From the NCBI GenBank assembly GCA_903939755.1, contig CAJAII010000006.1:23444-87443 (forward strand): 64,000 bases of DNA, in the 5' to 3' direction. This DNA is from an uncultured Flavobacteriales bacterium. GTDB taxonomy: Bacteria; Bacteroidota; Bacteroidia; Flavobacteriales_D; Crocinitomicaceae. The notes beneath the pieces are model-generated. The model worked only from the letters and a program-made list of their open reading frames with translations, was not told where the DNA came from and ran no database searches. A program made the translations under genes and the position numbers. How positions within the stretch are numbered: position 1 is the stretch's first letter; every line of letters begins with the position of its first letter. This document shows, in pieces, positions 22,453 to 32,135 of this stretch.

Positions 22453-23266
22453 CTTGGTGACTCGATCAATAACAGGATTGATCTTTGTAACCATCGTTAT
22501 CGGTTCAATTCTTTGGGGTCCTTACGCTCAAGCTCTTGTATTTTCAGTTTTCATGCTCATTGGATTACTTGAATTTTATCGATTATTTAAAAATCACCCC
22601 TTACTAAATATTAGTAAAGAAATAGGCGTATTTATCGGTGTATTCATTTTCGTATTACTAGTTGGCATTAGTATGAAAACATTACCAGTATTATCCATTG
22701 CATTTATTTTCCCCTTATTTTTCACCTTAGTTTTGGTTGAATTATGGAAAAAACATGCCAATCCCATAATCAATATATCCGTATTGGTATTTGGGATAAT
22801 CTATGTGGTAATACCTTTTTATTTAACCATTGATTTAAATTTAAGAAACACCTTCGTTTTACCAAGTATGGTTGGAATGTTTCTATTGATCTGGACAAAC
22901 GACACCTTTGCCTATATAACAGGACGATTATTCGGAAAAACGAAATTATTCGAACGTATTTCCCCAAAAAAGACATGGGAAGGAACCATCGGAGGAATCG
23001 TTATGACACTTCTATTAGGCTATATTATTGGAGGATACATCAATGAAGGGCACATTCTCTTTTGGATGATATCCGCTGCGATCATTGCACCAGGATCAAT
23101 CTTTGGTGACTTATTAGAATCATTATTTAAAAGAAGTTTACAAATAAAAGATTCCGGAAGTATCCTTCCTGGTCACGGAGGGATTTTGGATCGATTTGAC
23201 TCCGCCTTATTTTCTATCCCATTTTTTTATTGCTGGAGCATGGTTTATTCTTATTGGTTGTCTTAG
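22445..23266 (+). CDS. cdsA: Phosphatidate cytidylyltransferase
   Basis: 273 residues with about eight hydrophobic segments. CdsA makes CDP-diacylglycerol, the precursor of phosphatidylserine/phosphatidylethanolamine and anionic lipids. The full family signature is present near the C-terminus, from SLFKRSLQIKDSGSILPGHG to GILDRFDSALFSIPF. It precedes psd by 48 bp, linking two steps of phospholipid synthesis. Confidence 0.95.
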   Translation: MNNLVTRSITGLIFVTIVIGSILWGPYAQALVFSVFMLIGLLEFYRLFKNHPLLNISKEIGVFIGVFIFVLLVGISMKTLPVLSIAFIFPLFFTLVLVELWKKHANPIINISVLVFGIIYVVIPFYLTIDLNLRNTFVLPSMVGMFLLIWTNDTFAYITGRLFGKTKLFERISPKKTWEGTIGGIVMTLLLGYIIGGYINEGHILFWMISAAIIAPGSIFGDLLESLFKRSLQIKDSGSILPGHGGILDRFDSALFSIPFFYCWSMVYSYWLS

Positions 23267-23314
23267 AAAGTTCAGAAAGTTGCCCACGTCGATCTAATTT
23301 ATTAATTTCCCGAC

Positions 23315-23983
23315 ATGAAATTTCATAGAGAGGGATATTCAATCCTATTAATTTCTTCCATTGCATCGCTAATTATTGGTATTGCCAACTATTTTCTGGT
23401 ACTAAAAAATTTACATTGTATCGTTTTTTGGGCAATAGAAGTAATCAATTTAATATTCTTTATTTTAATAGTTCAGTTTTTCAGGATACCAAAAAGACAA
23501 AAAACCTATAAAGACGATGAAATAGTTTGCCCAGCTGACGGTGAAATTGTAGTTATTGAAGAAACCTTAGAAACTGAATATTTCAATGATACTAGAATTC
23601 AAGTTTCAATTTTCATGTCACCATTGAATGTTCATGCGAACTATTACCCAGTTAATGGTGTCGTAAATTATCAAAAATATCACCCGGGAAAATTTTTAGT
23701 TGCATGGCATCCTAAAAGCAGTACAGAAAATGAACGCTCCACCATGGTGATTAAAACGAAGGAAGGACAAGAAGTACTGGTTAGACAAATAGCAGGTGCA
23801 GTTGCACGACGAATTTGTTACTACAACGAAGTTGGAAGCATTGCAAAACAAGGAGAAGAATTCGGTTTTATCAAGTTTGGCTCAAGAATTGATGTTTTCT
23901 TGCCTAAGAATACGGAGCTTTCCATTTCAATTGGAGATAAAGTTAAATCGAAATTGACAATACTTGGAAAGATAACTAATTAA
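23315..23983 (+). CDS. psd: Phosphatidylserine decarboxylase (short form)
   Basis: 222 residues, the short 'PSD-B/archaeal-like' class. It decarboxylates phosphatidylserine to phosphatidylethanolamine. Two N-terminal membrane segments (about residues 10-30 and 34-54) anchor it. Motifs include VCPADGEIVVIEE, FMSPLNVHANYYPVNG, VRQIAGAVARRICYYN and the self-cleavage region GFIKFGSRIDVFLP, where the pyruvoyl Ser is in GS. It follows cdsA. Confidence 0.93.
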   Translation: MKFHREGYSILLISSIASLIIGIANYFLVLKNLHCIVFWAIEVINLIFFILIVQFFRIPKRQKTYKDDEIVCPADGEIVVIEETLETEYFNDTRIQVSIFMSPLNVHANYYPVNGVVNYQKYHPGKFLVAWHPKSSTENERSTMVIKTKEGQEVLVRQIAGAVARRICYYNEVGSIAKQGEEFGFIKFGSRIDVFLPKNTELSISIGDKVKSKLTILGKITN

Positions 23984-24009
23984 TTTATAACTTTACAAAA
24001 AACAAAATC

Positions 24010-24219
24010 ATGAAAAAATTACTTTTAGTATTGACATTAAGCACATTTGTTGCTCCAATGGCAATTAATACCTATGCAGCAGCAAATGGTATTAAGGTTG
24101 AATTAAATGATGATGACAAGAAAAAGAAACGTAAGAAAAAGAAATCTTGTTGTGCATCAGAAACTAAATCTTGTGGCGCAGGCGAACAAAAAGCTTGTTG
24201 TACTAAGAAACCGAATTAA
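24010..24219 (+). CDS. Small secreted Lys/Cys-rich protein
   Basis: 69 residues with a signal peptide (MKKLLLVLTLSTFVAP to about NTYA). The mature part is about 45 residues: an acidic patch (ELNDDD), a run of 12 basic-dominated residues, then five cysteines as CC, C and CC in a Lys/Ser/Thr-rich tail. I know no family by name. The Cys pairs could bind metal or form disulfides. A strong terminator follows, so it is the last gene of its unit; TAACTTTA lies upstream of the start. Confidence 0.75.
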   Translation: MKKLLLVLTLSTFVAPMAINTYAAANGIKVELNDDDKKKKRKKKKSCCASETKSCGAGEQKACCTKKPN

Positions 24220-24239
24220 TTTAAACTAAGATTAAAAAA

Positions 24240-24266
24240 AACCACCTTACTGGTGGTTTTTTTTTT
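24240..24266 (+). terminator. Rho-independent terminator
   Basis: ACCACC and GGTGGT form a stem with a short loop, followed by a long T-run. It ends the psd/small-protein unit. Confidence 0.88.
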
Positions 24267-24604
24267 AATTCAAATTTAATTCAAATGACTATCGTCCGAT
24301 AAAAATCGGACTTTATTTGTTTTGTCCTTTTATCTTGATACTACGGCAAGCTCAGCACAAGTACAAAAGAACGAAAAAATCAATTCTCGATTGAAGCCGT
24401 GCATCTCAACTACGCTCGATGCCCTTTAAGTGAATCGAGCGGAGCCGATAGACACTTTTATCAAACGACATACCGAAACGCCGGTACTTTTCGGTATCAC
24501 TTACATTTCGTAATTTTCTTCATCCTCTCTTTGCCAATCGAGACGAAAAAAAAGAGCATTAAATACGATTTTTATACAATTCACTTTTTTTTATCTAGCA
24601 CTGA
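24267..24604. repeat. Non-coding intergenic region with dispersed palindromic repeats
   Basis: No gene here. It holds GTCCGAT-AAAA-ATCGGAC (24294-24311), a 55-bp element at 24401-24455 that recurs inverted at 62567-62621 (49 of 55 identical), and ATACCGAAA...TTTCGGTAT further right (about 24470-24497). Short open frames over this block are repeat artefacts. Confidence 0.8.
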
Positions 24605-26371
24605 TTAATTCAAATACATATTTGAATATTCAGCTTGATAATTCTCCATTATCTTTTTCCTTTTAAGTTTGAGTGTAGGAGTTAATTCGTTCGCTGCAAT
24701 AGAAAATTCCTTTTCTAACAAAGCAAACTTTTTAATTTGCTCCCAATTACCATAATCCTTATTATATCTATTTATTTCCTCCTCAATCCGATCAGTAACT
24801 AATTTTGATTTCGCGATATCCGCATTTGAAAGTCCACTCAAATCTTGATCATTATCTTCTCCCCATTCCCGAATAAAAGCAAAATTTGGAACGATAAAAG
24901 CGGATGGAAATTTTTCACCTTCTCCCACCACCATTATTTGCTCGATAAAACGTGATTCTTTAAATTTATTTTCCATGGCTTGAGGAACGATGTACTTTCC
25001 TCCCGATGTCTTAAATATTTCTTTTTTACGATCCGTTATTTTCAAGAACTTATCTTCCTGAAATGTTCCGATGTCACCGGTGTGAAACCAGCCATCCGCA
25101 TCAAAAACCTCATTAGTTGCTTCTTCATTTTCAAAATATCCCATCATCACATTTGGGCCTTTTACCAAAATCTCGCCATCCTCGGCAATTTTGACTTCGA
25201 CTTTCTCAATTAATTGTCCTACACAGCCAATTCGAACACCTTTGACAAAACAATTTACAGAAACAACTGGAGATGTTTCCGATAATCCATACCCTTCAAG
25301 AATGGGAATGCCGGCAGCAAAGAAAATACGTGCTAATCTTGGTTGTAAGGCAGCACTACCAGAGGCTATAGCCCTCACATTTCCACCTAAAGCTTCCTGC
25401 CATTTTTTAAAAATCAATTTCCGAGCGATACCTAATTTAAATTGGTACCAAGAACTTTTTCCCATGAAATCATATTCCTCTGCCAAGGATACCGACCAGA
25501 AGAATAATTTTCGCTTAATCCCAGAAAGATCCTCCCCTTTCGCCATTATCTTATCGAACACTTTTTCGATCAACCTTGGAACAGCTGAAAAAACTTCCGG
25601 CTTCACTTCTCGAATATTTTCACCAATAGTTTCCATGGATTCTGCAAAATAAACAGAGCAACCTAAATACATATACAAATAATGTAACATGCGTTCATAT
25701 ACATGGCAAACAGGTAAAAAAGAAAGTACTTTCGAACCTTGAGATGCAGGGATAGGAGCAATACACGCTTCCACATTTGACAATAAGTTTGTGTGTGAAA
25801 GCATTACCCCTTTAGGATTCCCAGTGGTGCCAGAAGTATATATTATTGTCACCATATCTTCAGGAGTAACATCGACCATTCGTTTAATCACCTCATCTTC
25901 ATCCACTTTTGCAGCTTCTTCATGAATCGCTTTCCAATTTGTCGCCCCTTCGATTTGATCAAAAGTAAAAACCGAGCTTAGCGAAGGCGTATTCGAACGT
26001 ATTTTTTCAACTTTATCAAACAATTCTTTATTAGAAACCACGATCAATTTCACGGAAGCATTATTGATAATAAAAGAATAATCAGATTCTGAACTTGTTG
26101 GATAAAGCGGCACTAGAATTGCGCCTATTTGTTGAACAGCTATGTCAAACACATTCCATTCTACCCTGTTATTAGCTGATACAGAAACCCGATCTCCTTT
26201 TTGAATATTGAGTGCCATTAATCCCCTAGAGACAAGCATGACCTCATCAAGAAATTGTTGTGTTGAAGTTCCTATCCAATCGCCTGCTATTTTGGTAACA
26301 AACATAGTAGCATTCGGATAATTTTTTACTTGGTGATATGGAACGTCAAAAAGTCTTTTAGCGTAAAACAT
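24605..26371 (-). CDS. Long-chain fatty acid--CoA ligase (AMP-binding)
   Basis: 588 residues. It activates fatty acids to acyl-CoA through an acyl-AMP intermediate. The adenylate-forming signatures are present: P-loop IIYTSGTTGNPKGVMLSH, LPVCHVYERM, GYGLSETSPVV, GWFHTGDIG, and the hinge ITDRKKEIFKTSGGKYIVPQ. The length and the VYERM motif fit the FAA1-like/FadD15 group. Transcribed alone after SLC13 and the small gene upstream on the same strand. Confidence 0.93.
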   Translation of the reverse strand: MFYAKRLFDVPYHQVKNYPNATMFVTKIAGDWIGTSTQQFLDEVMLVSRGLMALNIQKGDRVSVSANNRVEWNVFDIAVQQIGAILVPLYPTSSESDYSFIINNASVKLIVVSNKELFDKVEKIRSNTPSLSSVFTFDQIEGATNWKAIHEEAAKVDEDEVIKRMVDVTPEDMVTIIYTSGTTGNPKGVMLSHTNLLSNVEACIAPIPASQGSKVLSFLPVCHVYERMLHYLYMYLGCSVYFAESMETIGENIREVKPEVFSAVPRLIEKVFDKIMAKGEDLSGIKRKLFFWSVSLAEEYDFMGKSSWYQFKLGIARKLIFKKWQEALGGNVRAIASGSAALQPRLARIFFAAGIPILEGYGLSETSPVVSVNCFVKGVRIGCVGQLIEKVEVKIAEDGEILVKGPNVMMGYFENEEATNEVFDADGWFHTGDIGTFQEDKFLKITDRKKEIFKTSGGKYIVPQAMENKFKESRFIEQIMVVGEGEKFPSAFIVPNFAFIREWGEDNDQDLSGLSNADIAKSKLVTDRIEEEINRYNKDYGNWEQIKKFALLEKEFSIAANELTPTLKLKRKKIMENYQAEYSNMYLN

Positions 26372-26405
26372 AGGCTTAATTTATTAAGCGAATATAACCA
26401 AAAGA

Positions 26406-27773
26406 TTATAAAAAAAATATCCCAAAAACGGAAATAAGAATAATTCCTATAACATTCAAGACGAATCCGGCTCTTGCCATCTGTCCCATAGAGACAAAAC
26501 CAGAAGAAAAGACAATAGCGTTAGGTGGAGTTCCCATCGGAAGCATAAAAGCACAACTTGCCGCTAAAGTTAGAGGTATACATAATTGCAAAATATCCAA
26601 TCCAGCTGATTTTGCGAAGGTCGCAACGATTGGAACACAAATAACTACCAAAGCTAAGTTAGATAATAACTCAGAAGCAAAAATAGTAATAGCAACCATC
26701 ACAATAATAATAAGAAAGAGCGAATCATTACTGAATGAGGAAAGCACATCGGTTACCATTGAAACAATTCCATTCACTTCAAGCATTTTAGCAAGCGCCA
26801 ATCCACCGCCAAAAAGCAATAGAATACCCCAAGGCAATTTTTCAGTATCCGACCAATTCAAAATTGGCTTTTTTGTTTTATTGGCAGGAATAATGAATAG
26901 CAAAACAGCACCTAAAATGGCCACATTTTCATCGTCGTACTTTACAGGTGTCATTTGCTGAATTAAATCCTTAAATATCCATAATAAAACAACCCCACCA
27001 AAAACTAATACCACTCTCAATTGTTCCGTAGTCCAAGGTTTTTTAACAATTTTAAAATCATGTAAATCCAAGCGTTCCTTGCCGAGGGAAAAATAAAAAT
27101 AGACGTAGGTTATGAAGAGCATTAGTACGCTTATAGGCATCGCAATTTTCATCCAATCAAAAAAACCAATAGTAATCCCATAGTTTTGTTCTAATATGGC
27201 AGCCATTTGGGTATTGGTTGGCGTCCCGACAAGCGTAGCCATTCCACCAATACTCGATGCATAAGCAATCGACAAGACTAAATAGAGACTAAATTTTGAT
27301 TTTTGATGATTCACAGGAAGAGCGTGAATTATAGCCATTGCCATAGGAAGCATCATCAGCGCCGTTGCTGTATTGGAAATCCACATACTAATGAATCCGG
27401 TGCTAAAAATAAACCCAAGTAAAATTCTAGGTTTTGAATCGCCAACTAAGGTCAATATACCGTGGGCAATTTGCTCATGTACCTTCCATTTTTCTAAACC
27501 TAATGCCAACAAGAAGCCGCCTAAAAACAAATAAACGTTGCTATTACCGTACGCACTTGCTAATTCAGCAGGTTTAAGAATTCCCAATGGAATAGCTAAA
27601 ACCAACGGTAGAAGTGCTGTTAAATAAATGGGGATGATCTCTAAAATCCACAGAAAAACCATTAATCCACCGAGTGCAACCGCATTCCAGAAAGTAGAAT
27701 TTCCGCCAGAGATAAACAAAATGAAAAAGAAACCAATGAACCCTAATAAGGCAATAATTGATTTCCACTTCAT
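26406..27773 (-). CDS. SLC13/DASS family sodium:dicarboxylate (or sulfate) symporter
   Basis: 455 residues with about 11-12 hydrophobic segments. The two substrate/sodium-binding hairpins carry the family motifs SNTATALMMLP and LPMGTPPNAIVFSSG; another loop reads GTPTNTQM. The VcINDY-like family moves C4-dicarboxylates, citrate or sulfate with sodium ions; the substrate cannot be read from sequence. It follows a small gene by 9 bp and may be co-transcribed with it. Confidence 0.9.
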   Translation of the reverse strand: MKWKSIIALLGFIGFFFILFISGGNSTFWNAVALGGLMVFLWILEIIPIYLTALLPLVLAIPLGILKPAELASAYGNSNVYLFLGGFLLALGLEKWKVHEQIAHGILTLVGDSKPRILLGFIFSTGFISMWISNTATALMMLPMAMAIIHALPVNHQKSKFSLYLVLSIAYASSIGGMATLVGTPTNTQMAAILEQNYGITIGFFDWMKIAMPISVLMLFITYVYFYFSLGKERLDLHDFKIVKKPWTTEQLRVVLVFGGVVLLWIFKDLIQQMTPVKYDDENVAILGAVLLFIIPANKTKKPILNWSDTEKLPWGILLLFGGGLALAKMLEVNGIVSMVTDVLSSFSNDSLFLIIIVMVAITIFASELLSNLALVVICVPIVATFAKSAGLDILQLCIPLTLAASCAFMLPMGTPPNAIVFSSGFVSMGQMARAGFVLNVIGIILISVFGIFFL

Positions 27774-27782
27774 ACTTTACTG

Positions 27783-28043
27783 TTACTTGTTTAGGGTATT
27801 TAAAGCATCAACAAAATAATCAGACTTAGTCTCAATCTCCGTATAGATCGCTCTAAATGCCGCTTTACCTTTCGCCTTGTTCATTTTACTTAATTGAATA
27901 TCTTGAAAATCTGCCACTTCAGTAATTAATTTTTCAGAAGCCTCTATTTTTTTTGAATCAGCAATTTGAATAAAATAACACTCATCTACTACGTCAAAAA
28001 CCATTTCATTAAGGCCTTTCTTTAAACTTCTTTTATTTCCCAT
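27783..28043 (-). CDS. Conserved hypothetical protein
   Basis: 86 residues, cytoplasmic, helical, Lys/Glu-rich (KKGLNEMVFDVVDECYFIQI). It resembles small Bacteroidota proteins of unknown function. The 9-bp gap to the SLC13 gene suggests a shared transcript, but not a shared function. Confidence 0.68.
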   Translation of the reverse strand: MGNKRSLKKGLNEMVFDVVDECYFIQIADSKKIEASEKLITEVADFQDIQLSKMNKAKGKAAFRAIYTEIETKSDYFVDALNTLNK

Positions 28044-28133
28044 TTGTATTTTTTTTTTATCAAAAGTACTGAGTTTATTCTATCTTTTAGGGTCATTACC
28101 AAAGATATTTTTGTCTTGTGACGATTGAAAGCG

Positions 28134-28162
28134 TTGCCATGCAATAAGATTAAGTAATTTTA
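28134..28162 (+). promoter_or_regulatory. Bacteroidota-type promoter of the rlmI-like gene
   Basis: TTG at 28134-28136, an 18-bp spacer and TAATTTTA at 28155-28162 fit the TTG-N19-TAnnTTTG consensus with the last base changed. It ends 5 bp before the ATG at 28168, so the transcript may start at or very near the start codon. Confidence 0.5.
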
Positions 28163-28167
28163 CAGGC

Positions 28168-29343
28168 ATGAATTATCCCATTATCCAACTCAGAAAAGCG
28201 AAAGATCATTCCGTGTTAAGAAAGCACCCTTGGGTATTTTCGGGCGCAATATTTACTGACACCAGTGCCATAAAAGACGGTGATATCGTCGCAGTTCACA
28301 ACCATCGAAACGACTTTTTGGCCATTGGTCATTTTCAGCATGCGACTATCTCAGTTAGAATTCAAACATTTACCAATGAATTGATTAACACGCATTTTTT
28401 CACTGAAAAACTCAAAAATGCCCTGCAGTTACGGTACGATTTGGGACTTGACAGCAAAGTGAATTCCATCTTTAGAATTTGTCATGGCGAAGGAGATGGA
28501 TTGCCAGGATTAATTATAGATTACTACAACGGAGTAGCCGTTATTCAATGTCACTCGATAGGCATGTATCGTTGCATAGCGGATATTTCTCTTGCGCTCC
28601 AAACCATACTGAAGGATAAATTAACAGCCATTTATTCCAAATCTTCCGATACACTATCCACCAAAAATGAGATCGAAGATGCTTATCTATTCGGAGCATG
28701 TGAGCTACCTCATCAAGCTATGGAAAATGGCGTTAATTACCATATTGATTGGATAAATGGACAAAAAACAGGTTTTTTCATTGACCAAAGGGAAAACCGA
28801 GCAATCCTTGGTAGGTATGCAAAAGGAAAAAAGATATTGAATGCATTTTGCTATTCAGGTGGATTCAGTTTACAGGCATTGTATAAAGGAGCAAACATTG
28901 TACATTCCTTAGATAGTTCCAAAAAAGCCATAGCATTAACCGAAGAAAATATCATACTAAATACATTTAAAGGAAAACATGCATGCATTGTTGCAGACGC
29001 CATGGAATACCTAAAAGAAGTTGAAGAAGCGTACGATATTATTGTTATTGATCCGCCTGCATTTGCGAAACACAGGGATAAGCGTCACCAAGCGATCCAA
29101 GGCTATAAGCGTTTGAATGCGCACGTATTTAGACAAATAAAGCCAGGCGGGATTATTTTCACTTTTTCCTGCTCACAAGTTGTGGACAAACAACTTTTCA
29201 CCAATACCATAATTGCGGCAGCCATTGAAGCTGGAAGAAACATACGTATTTTGGAACAGTTGCACCAACCAGCAGACCATCCTATCAGCGCTTTTCACCC
29301 AGAAGGTGAGTATTTAAAAGGTTTAATTTTACAAGTGGAATAA
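28168..29343 (+). CDS. Class I SAM-dependent rRNA methyltransferase (RlmI-like)
   Basis: 391 residues. The N-terminal PUA domain (LRKAKDHSVLRKHPWVFSGA) is followed by the EEHEE-like domain and a Rossmann methyltransferase with the SAM motif ILNAFCYSGGFSLQAL and the catalytic-side motifs VIDPPAFAKHR and FTFSCSQVV. This is the architecture of the m5C1962 23S rRNA methyltransferase RlmI. The TFSCS cysteine matches the m5C nucleophile. The next gene starts on the last base of its stop. Confidence 0.9.
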   Translation: MNYPIIQLRKAKDHSVLRKHPWVFSGAIFTDTSAIKDGDIVAVHNHRNDFLAIGHFQHATISVRIQTFTNELINTHFFTEKLKNALQLRYDLGLDSKVNSIFRICHGEGDGLPGLIIDYYNGVAVIQCHSIGMYRCIADISLALQTILKDKLTAIYSKSSDTLSTKNEIEDAYLFGACELPHQAMENGVNYHIDWINGQKTGFFIDQRENRAILGRYAKGKKILNAFCYSGGFSLQALYKGANIVHSLDSSKKAIALTEENIILNTFKGKHACIVADAMEYLKEVEEAYDIIVIDPPAFAKHRDKRHQAIQGYKRLNAHVFRQIKPGGIIFTFSCSQVVDKQLFTNTIIAAAIEAGRNIRILEQLHQPADHPISAFHPEGEYLKGLILQVE

Positions 29344-30671
29344 TGTTAGATTTTCGCTACAAAACACTTTTAGGGGTTGCTTTACCCATGATGGTATCGG
29401 GATTTATTCAATCGATCGTATTAATTACCGACGCATCATTTATCAGCAGATATTCAACAGAAGCGTTTGATGCCTTGGGAAATGGCGGCTTGATTTACAT
29501 TACCTTTTACATGATGCTATTAGGAATGAGCGATGGAGCACAAATCATCATCGCAAGAAGAATTGGTGAAAATCGCCTTGAAACGATTGGCCGTGTATTT
29601 GGGACCAGTCTTTTTACCTTGTTCCTCCTCGCGATAAGCATGTTTTCCATCCTCTACTTTGTAATTCCCGATTGGATAGTAAATTATTCTGCTAATAAAA
29701 ATATTGCCCTACTCCAAGGAAAATTCCTACACATCCGTTCCTTTTCCTTGTTTTTTGCCATGATTACCTTGAGCATCCAAGCAATGTTGATTGCCAAAGG
29801 AAAAACGATCGTGGTATTAATAGCCGCATTAATTACCGCTGGAAGTAATGTGATAATGGCATATGCTTTCATTTTTGGAAATTTTGGAATGCCTAGATTA
29901 GGAGTAGAAGGAGCTGCCCTCGCCTCTACGTTAGCTGATGCGTGTTGTATGCTGTTTTTAATTTGTTATTTAATCAGATCAAAAGAGCGAAAAGAATACC
30001 GTTTATTCTCCTATTTTTCGTTTCAGTTGAAATCATTTCTTGAGCTATTGAAAGTGGGTACTCCCCTATTAATACAAGGGTTCTTCGCCTTAGCAACCTG
30101 GACCATGTTTTTTACTTGGATTGAGCAAAAAGGTCAATTTGATTTAACTGTATCTCAAAATATTAGGTCCATCTACTTTTTAGCTTTCGTTCCAATTTGG
30201 GGATTTGCAGGCACAACAAAAACCTACATTTCTCAATACATTGGCAGTGGAAATCTAGCTGCATTACCCATCATACAACGCAGGATACAACTGCTAACTT
30301 TTGGGTTTTTACTCATTACATTTCATGGTGCTTTATTGTATCCTGAGGCATTAATCAGAGGCATTAATCCTTCTGAAATTTACGTTCAAAAAAGTGCCGA
30401 AATATTACGTTTAATATCTTGCTCTATCTTATTGTACGGTTTAGTATCTGTCTATTTTCAAACGATACATGGAAGTGGTAATACGCTGGTGTCCATGTCA
30501 ATTGAAATAGTATCTGTGACTTTTTATACAATTTTTAGCTATTTATTCATAAAAGTTTTTCAATGGGATATTTATTGGATTTGGACAGTAGAATATATTT
30601 ATTTTAGTATTTTAGGAGGCTTGTCCTTGTTTTATTTAACCTTTTACAATTGGAAAAAGAAAGTTTTATAA
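29343..30671 (+). CDS. MATE family efflux transporter
   Basis: 442 residues with 12 predicted membrane segments in two halves. It begins LLGVALPMMVSGFIQSIVLITD, typical for the MatE family, and the second half starts ELLKVGTPLLIQGFFALATW. Such pumps export cationic drugs or metabolites using sodium or proton gradients. It overlaps the upstream methyltransferase by 1 bp and fmt by 22 bp, so the three are probably one operon. Confidence 0.88.
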   Translation: MLDFRYKTLLGVALPMMVSGFIQSIVLITDASFISRYSTEAFDALGNGGLIYITFYMMLLGMSDGAQIIIARRIGENRLETIGRVFGTSLFTLFLLAISMFSILYFVIPDWIVNYSANKNIALLQGKFLHIRSFSLFFAMITLSIQAMLIAKGKTIVVLIAALITAGSNVIMAYAFIFGNFGMPRLGVEGAALASTLADACCMLFLICYLIRSKERKEYRLFSYFSFQLKSFLELLKVGTPLLIQGFFALATWTMFFTWIEQKGQFDLTVSQNIRSIYFLAFVPIWGFAGTTKTYISQYIGSGNLAALPIIQRRIQLLTFGFLLITFHGALLYPEALIRGINPSEIYVQKSAEILRLISCSILLYGLVSVYFQTIHGSGNTLVSMSIEIVSVTFYTIFSYLFIKVFQWDIYWIWTVEYIYFSILGGLSLFYLTFYNWKKKVL

Positions 30672-31630
30672 GTGATTGCCCATCCTTACGGATTGTGTTT
30701 ATGGGAACGCCATCCTTTGCCGTAAAGACGCTTGAAACAATTTTGGATAGCCATCATCAAGTGGTGGGAGTCGTAACAGCTATGGACAAACCAGCAGGAA
30801 GGGGAAAGAAAATTAAAGAAAGTGATGTCTCTGTCTTTGCGAAAGCGAGAGCATTGAACATATTACAACCCGAAAACTTAAAAGACGAGCAGTTTGTGTC
30901 TCAATTAGCATCTCTAAAAGCAGATCTTTTTGTGGTCGTTGCCTTTCGTATGTTACCAAAAGTAATTTGGACGATTCCACCAAAAGGCACGATTAATTTA
31001 CATGCCTCGCTATTACCAGCATTGCGCGGTGCAGCGCCAATAAATTGGGCGATTATGAATGGACTCAAAGAAACAGGCGTAACCACCTTTTTCATTAATG
31101 AAGTCATTGATACAGGAAAAATAATCGACCAGCGCAAAGTGTTAATCGGCGAAAATATGAATTGCGGCGAATTACATGATGTATTGAAAAACGAAGGTGC
31201 AGCATTGCTACTTGAAACAATCAACCAACTTTCAAAAGGAGGTGTCCAAGCGATGGAACAAGAAACTACTATTTCTACGGAAGCGCCGAAAATATTTAAA
31301 AAAGATGGTGAAATTAATTGGAACAACAAGTCGCTTGCTATTCACAACCAAATCAGAGGCTTGTCTCCTTACCCAGCAGCCTGGTGTCTACTTTACAATG
31401 AAAAAAAGAAGGCTCATTTTCAGTTTAAGATTTTTACCTCCAGCAGGAGCAATGAGGATCGTCCGACTCACAAAACACAGCTATCAAAGGGTGAGGACGG
31501 AATTCTTTTTCCCTGTTCAGATGGGCTGATCTCCATTTCCGAATTACAACCAGAAGGAAAAACACGAATGCATTACAAAGCCTTCCTTGCTGGTAACGAT
31601 ATTAATGAATGGCACATTAGCTTAGAATAG
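30650..31630 (+). CDS. fmt: Methionyl-tRNA formyltransferase
   Basis: 326 residues from a TTG start inside the MATE gene. The first in-frame ATG (30701) would cut into the conserved first strand RIVFMGTPSFAV, so a non-ATG start is needed. It formylates initiator Met-tRNA. Visible are the folate-binding catalytic core NLHASLLPALRGAAPINWAI (Asn, His), the nearby ETGVTTFFINEVIDTGKI (Asp), and the C-terminal OB-fold (RGLSPYPAAWC). Confidence 0.93.
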   Translation: MEKESFISDCPSLRIVFMGTPSFAVKTLETILDSHHQVVGVVTAMDKPAGRGKKIKESDVSVFAKARALNILQPENLKDEQFVSQLASLKADLFVVVAFRMLPKVIWTIPPKGTINLHASLLPALRGAAPINWAIMNGLKETGVTTFFINEVIDTGKIIDQRKVLIGENMNCGELHDVLKNEGAALLLETINQLSKGGVQAMEQETTISTEAPKIFKKDGEINWNNKSLAIHNQIRGLSPYPAAWCLLYNEKKKAHFQFKIFTSSRSNEDRPTHKTQLSKGEDGILFPCSDGLISISELQPEGKTRMHYKAFLAGNDINEWHISLE

Positions 31631-31717
31631 TAAAGAAAAAACAAGAAATTATTTATTTTTTTCTAGGTAGTTGTTATTAGCTAAAAAAAGTTAATTTTAG
31701 AATTCAAAGTAGTACTT

Positions 31718-32071
31718 ATGGATGACTTTAAAGCAAATAAAAACCAACTAGACCAGGAACTAGATCGCTTTATCACCTTACTGAGTGATTTATTACCTCA
31801 TTATCATTCACTATTAGAAAAAGATAAATTATCTGAAGACGAACTAAAGCGTTTAGGGGAAATTGAGCATTATTTACTGGGAGTAAATGCTAAAATAATT
31901 GAAATTAAAAAACAATTAGAGCAAGATCTTTTTGGCCAATCCTTAAATGTATATTACCAGCTAAAAATTCAGGCCATAGAGGGGAATCCACATTCTAAAT
32001 TAAAATTAGAGAAGATGCGAGATGCATTTGCTGAAGCATTAAATGCAGGTGAAATCATCAATTATAATTGA
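31718..32071 (+). CDS. Conserved hypothetical helical protein
   Basis: 117 residues, no signal peptide, strongly helical and charged, likely coiled coil from residue 5 to 75 (LDQELDRFITLLSDLLPHY; DELKRLGEIEHYLL). I do not recognise a family. It stands alone between fmt and gpsA, 87 bp after fmt. Confidence 0.65.
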   Translation: MDDFKANKNQLDQELDRFITLLSDLLPHYHSLLEKDKLSEDELKRLGEIEHYLLGVNAKIIEIKKQLEQDLFGQSLNVYYQLKIQAIEGNPHSKLKLEKMRDAFAEALNAGEIINYN

Positions 32072-32135
32072 TTGTAGCTCCTGCTATTTTGATAGGAAGT
32101 AGCAAAACTCTTATGATTTTTTTATCTTTACATCC

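Noticed and set aside
24399..24608. Open frame of 69 residues on the plus strand, and a similar one at 62516-62722 on the minus strand, sharing the peptide LSESSGA
   Set aside because: The shared peptide comes from the common 55-bp palindromic repeat. Neither frame has a plausible start context or protein-like composition.
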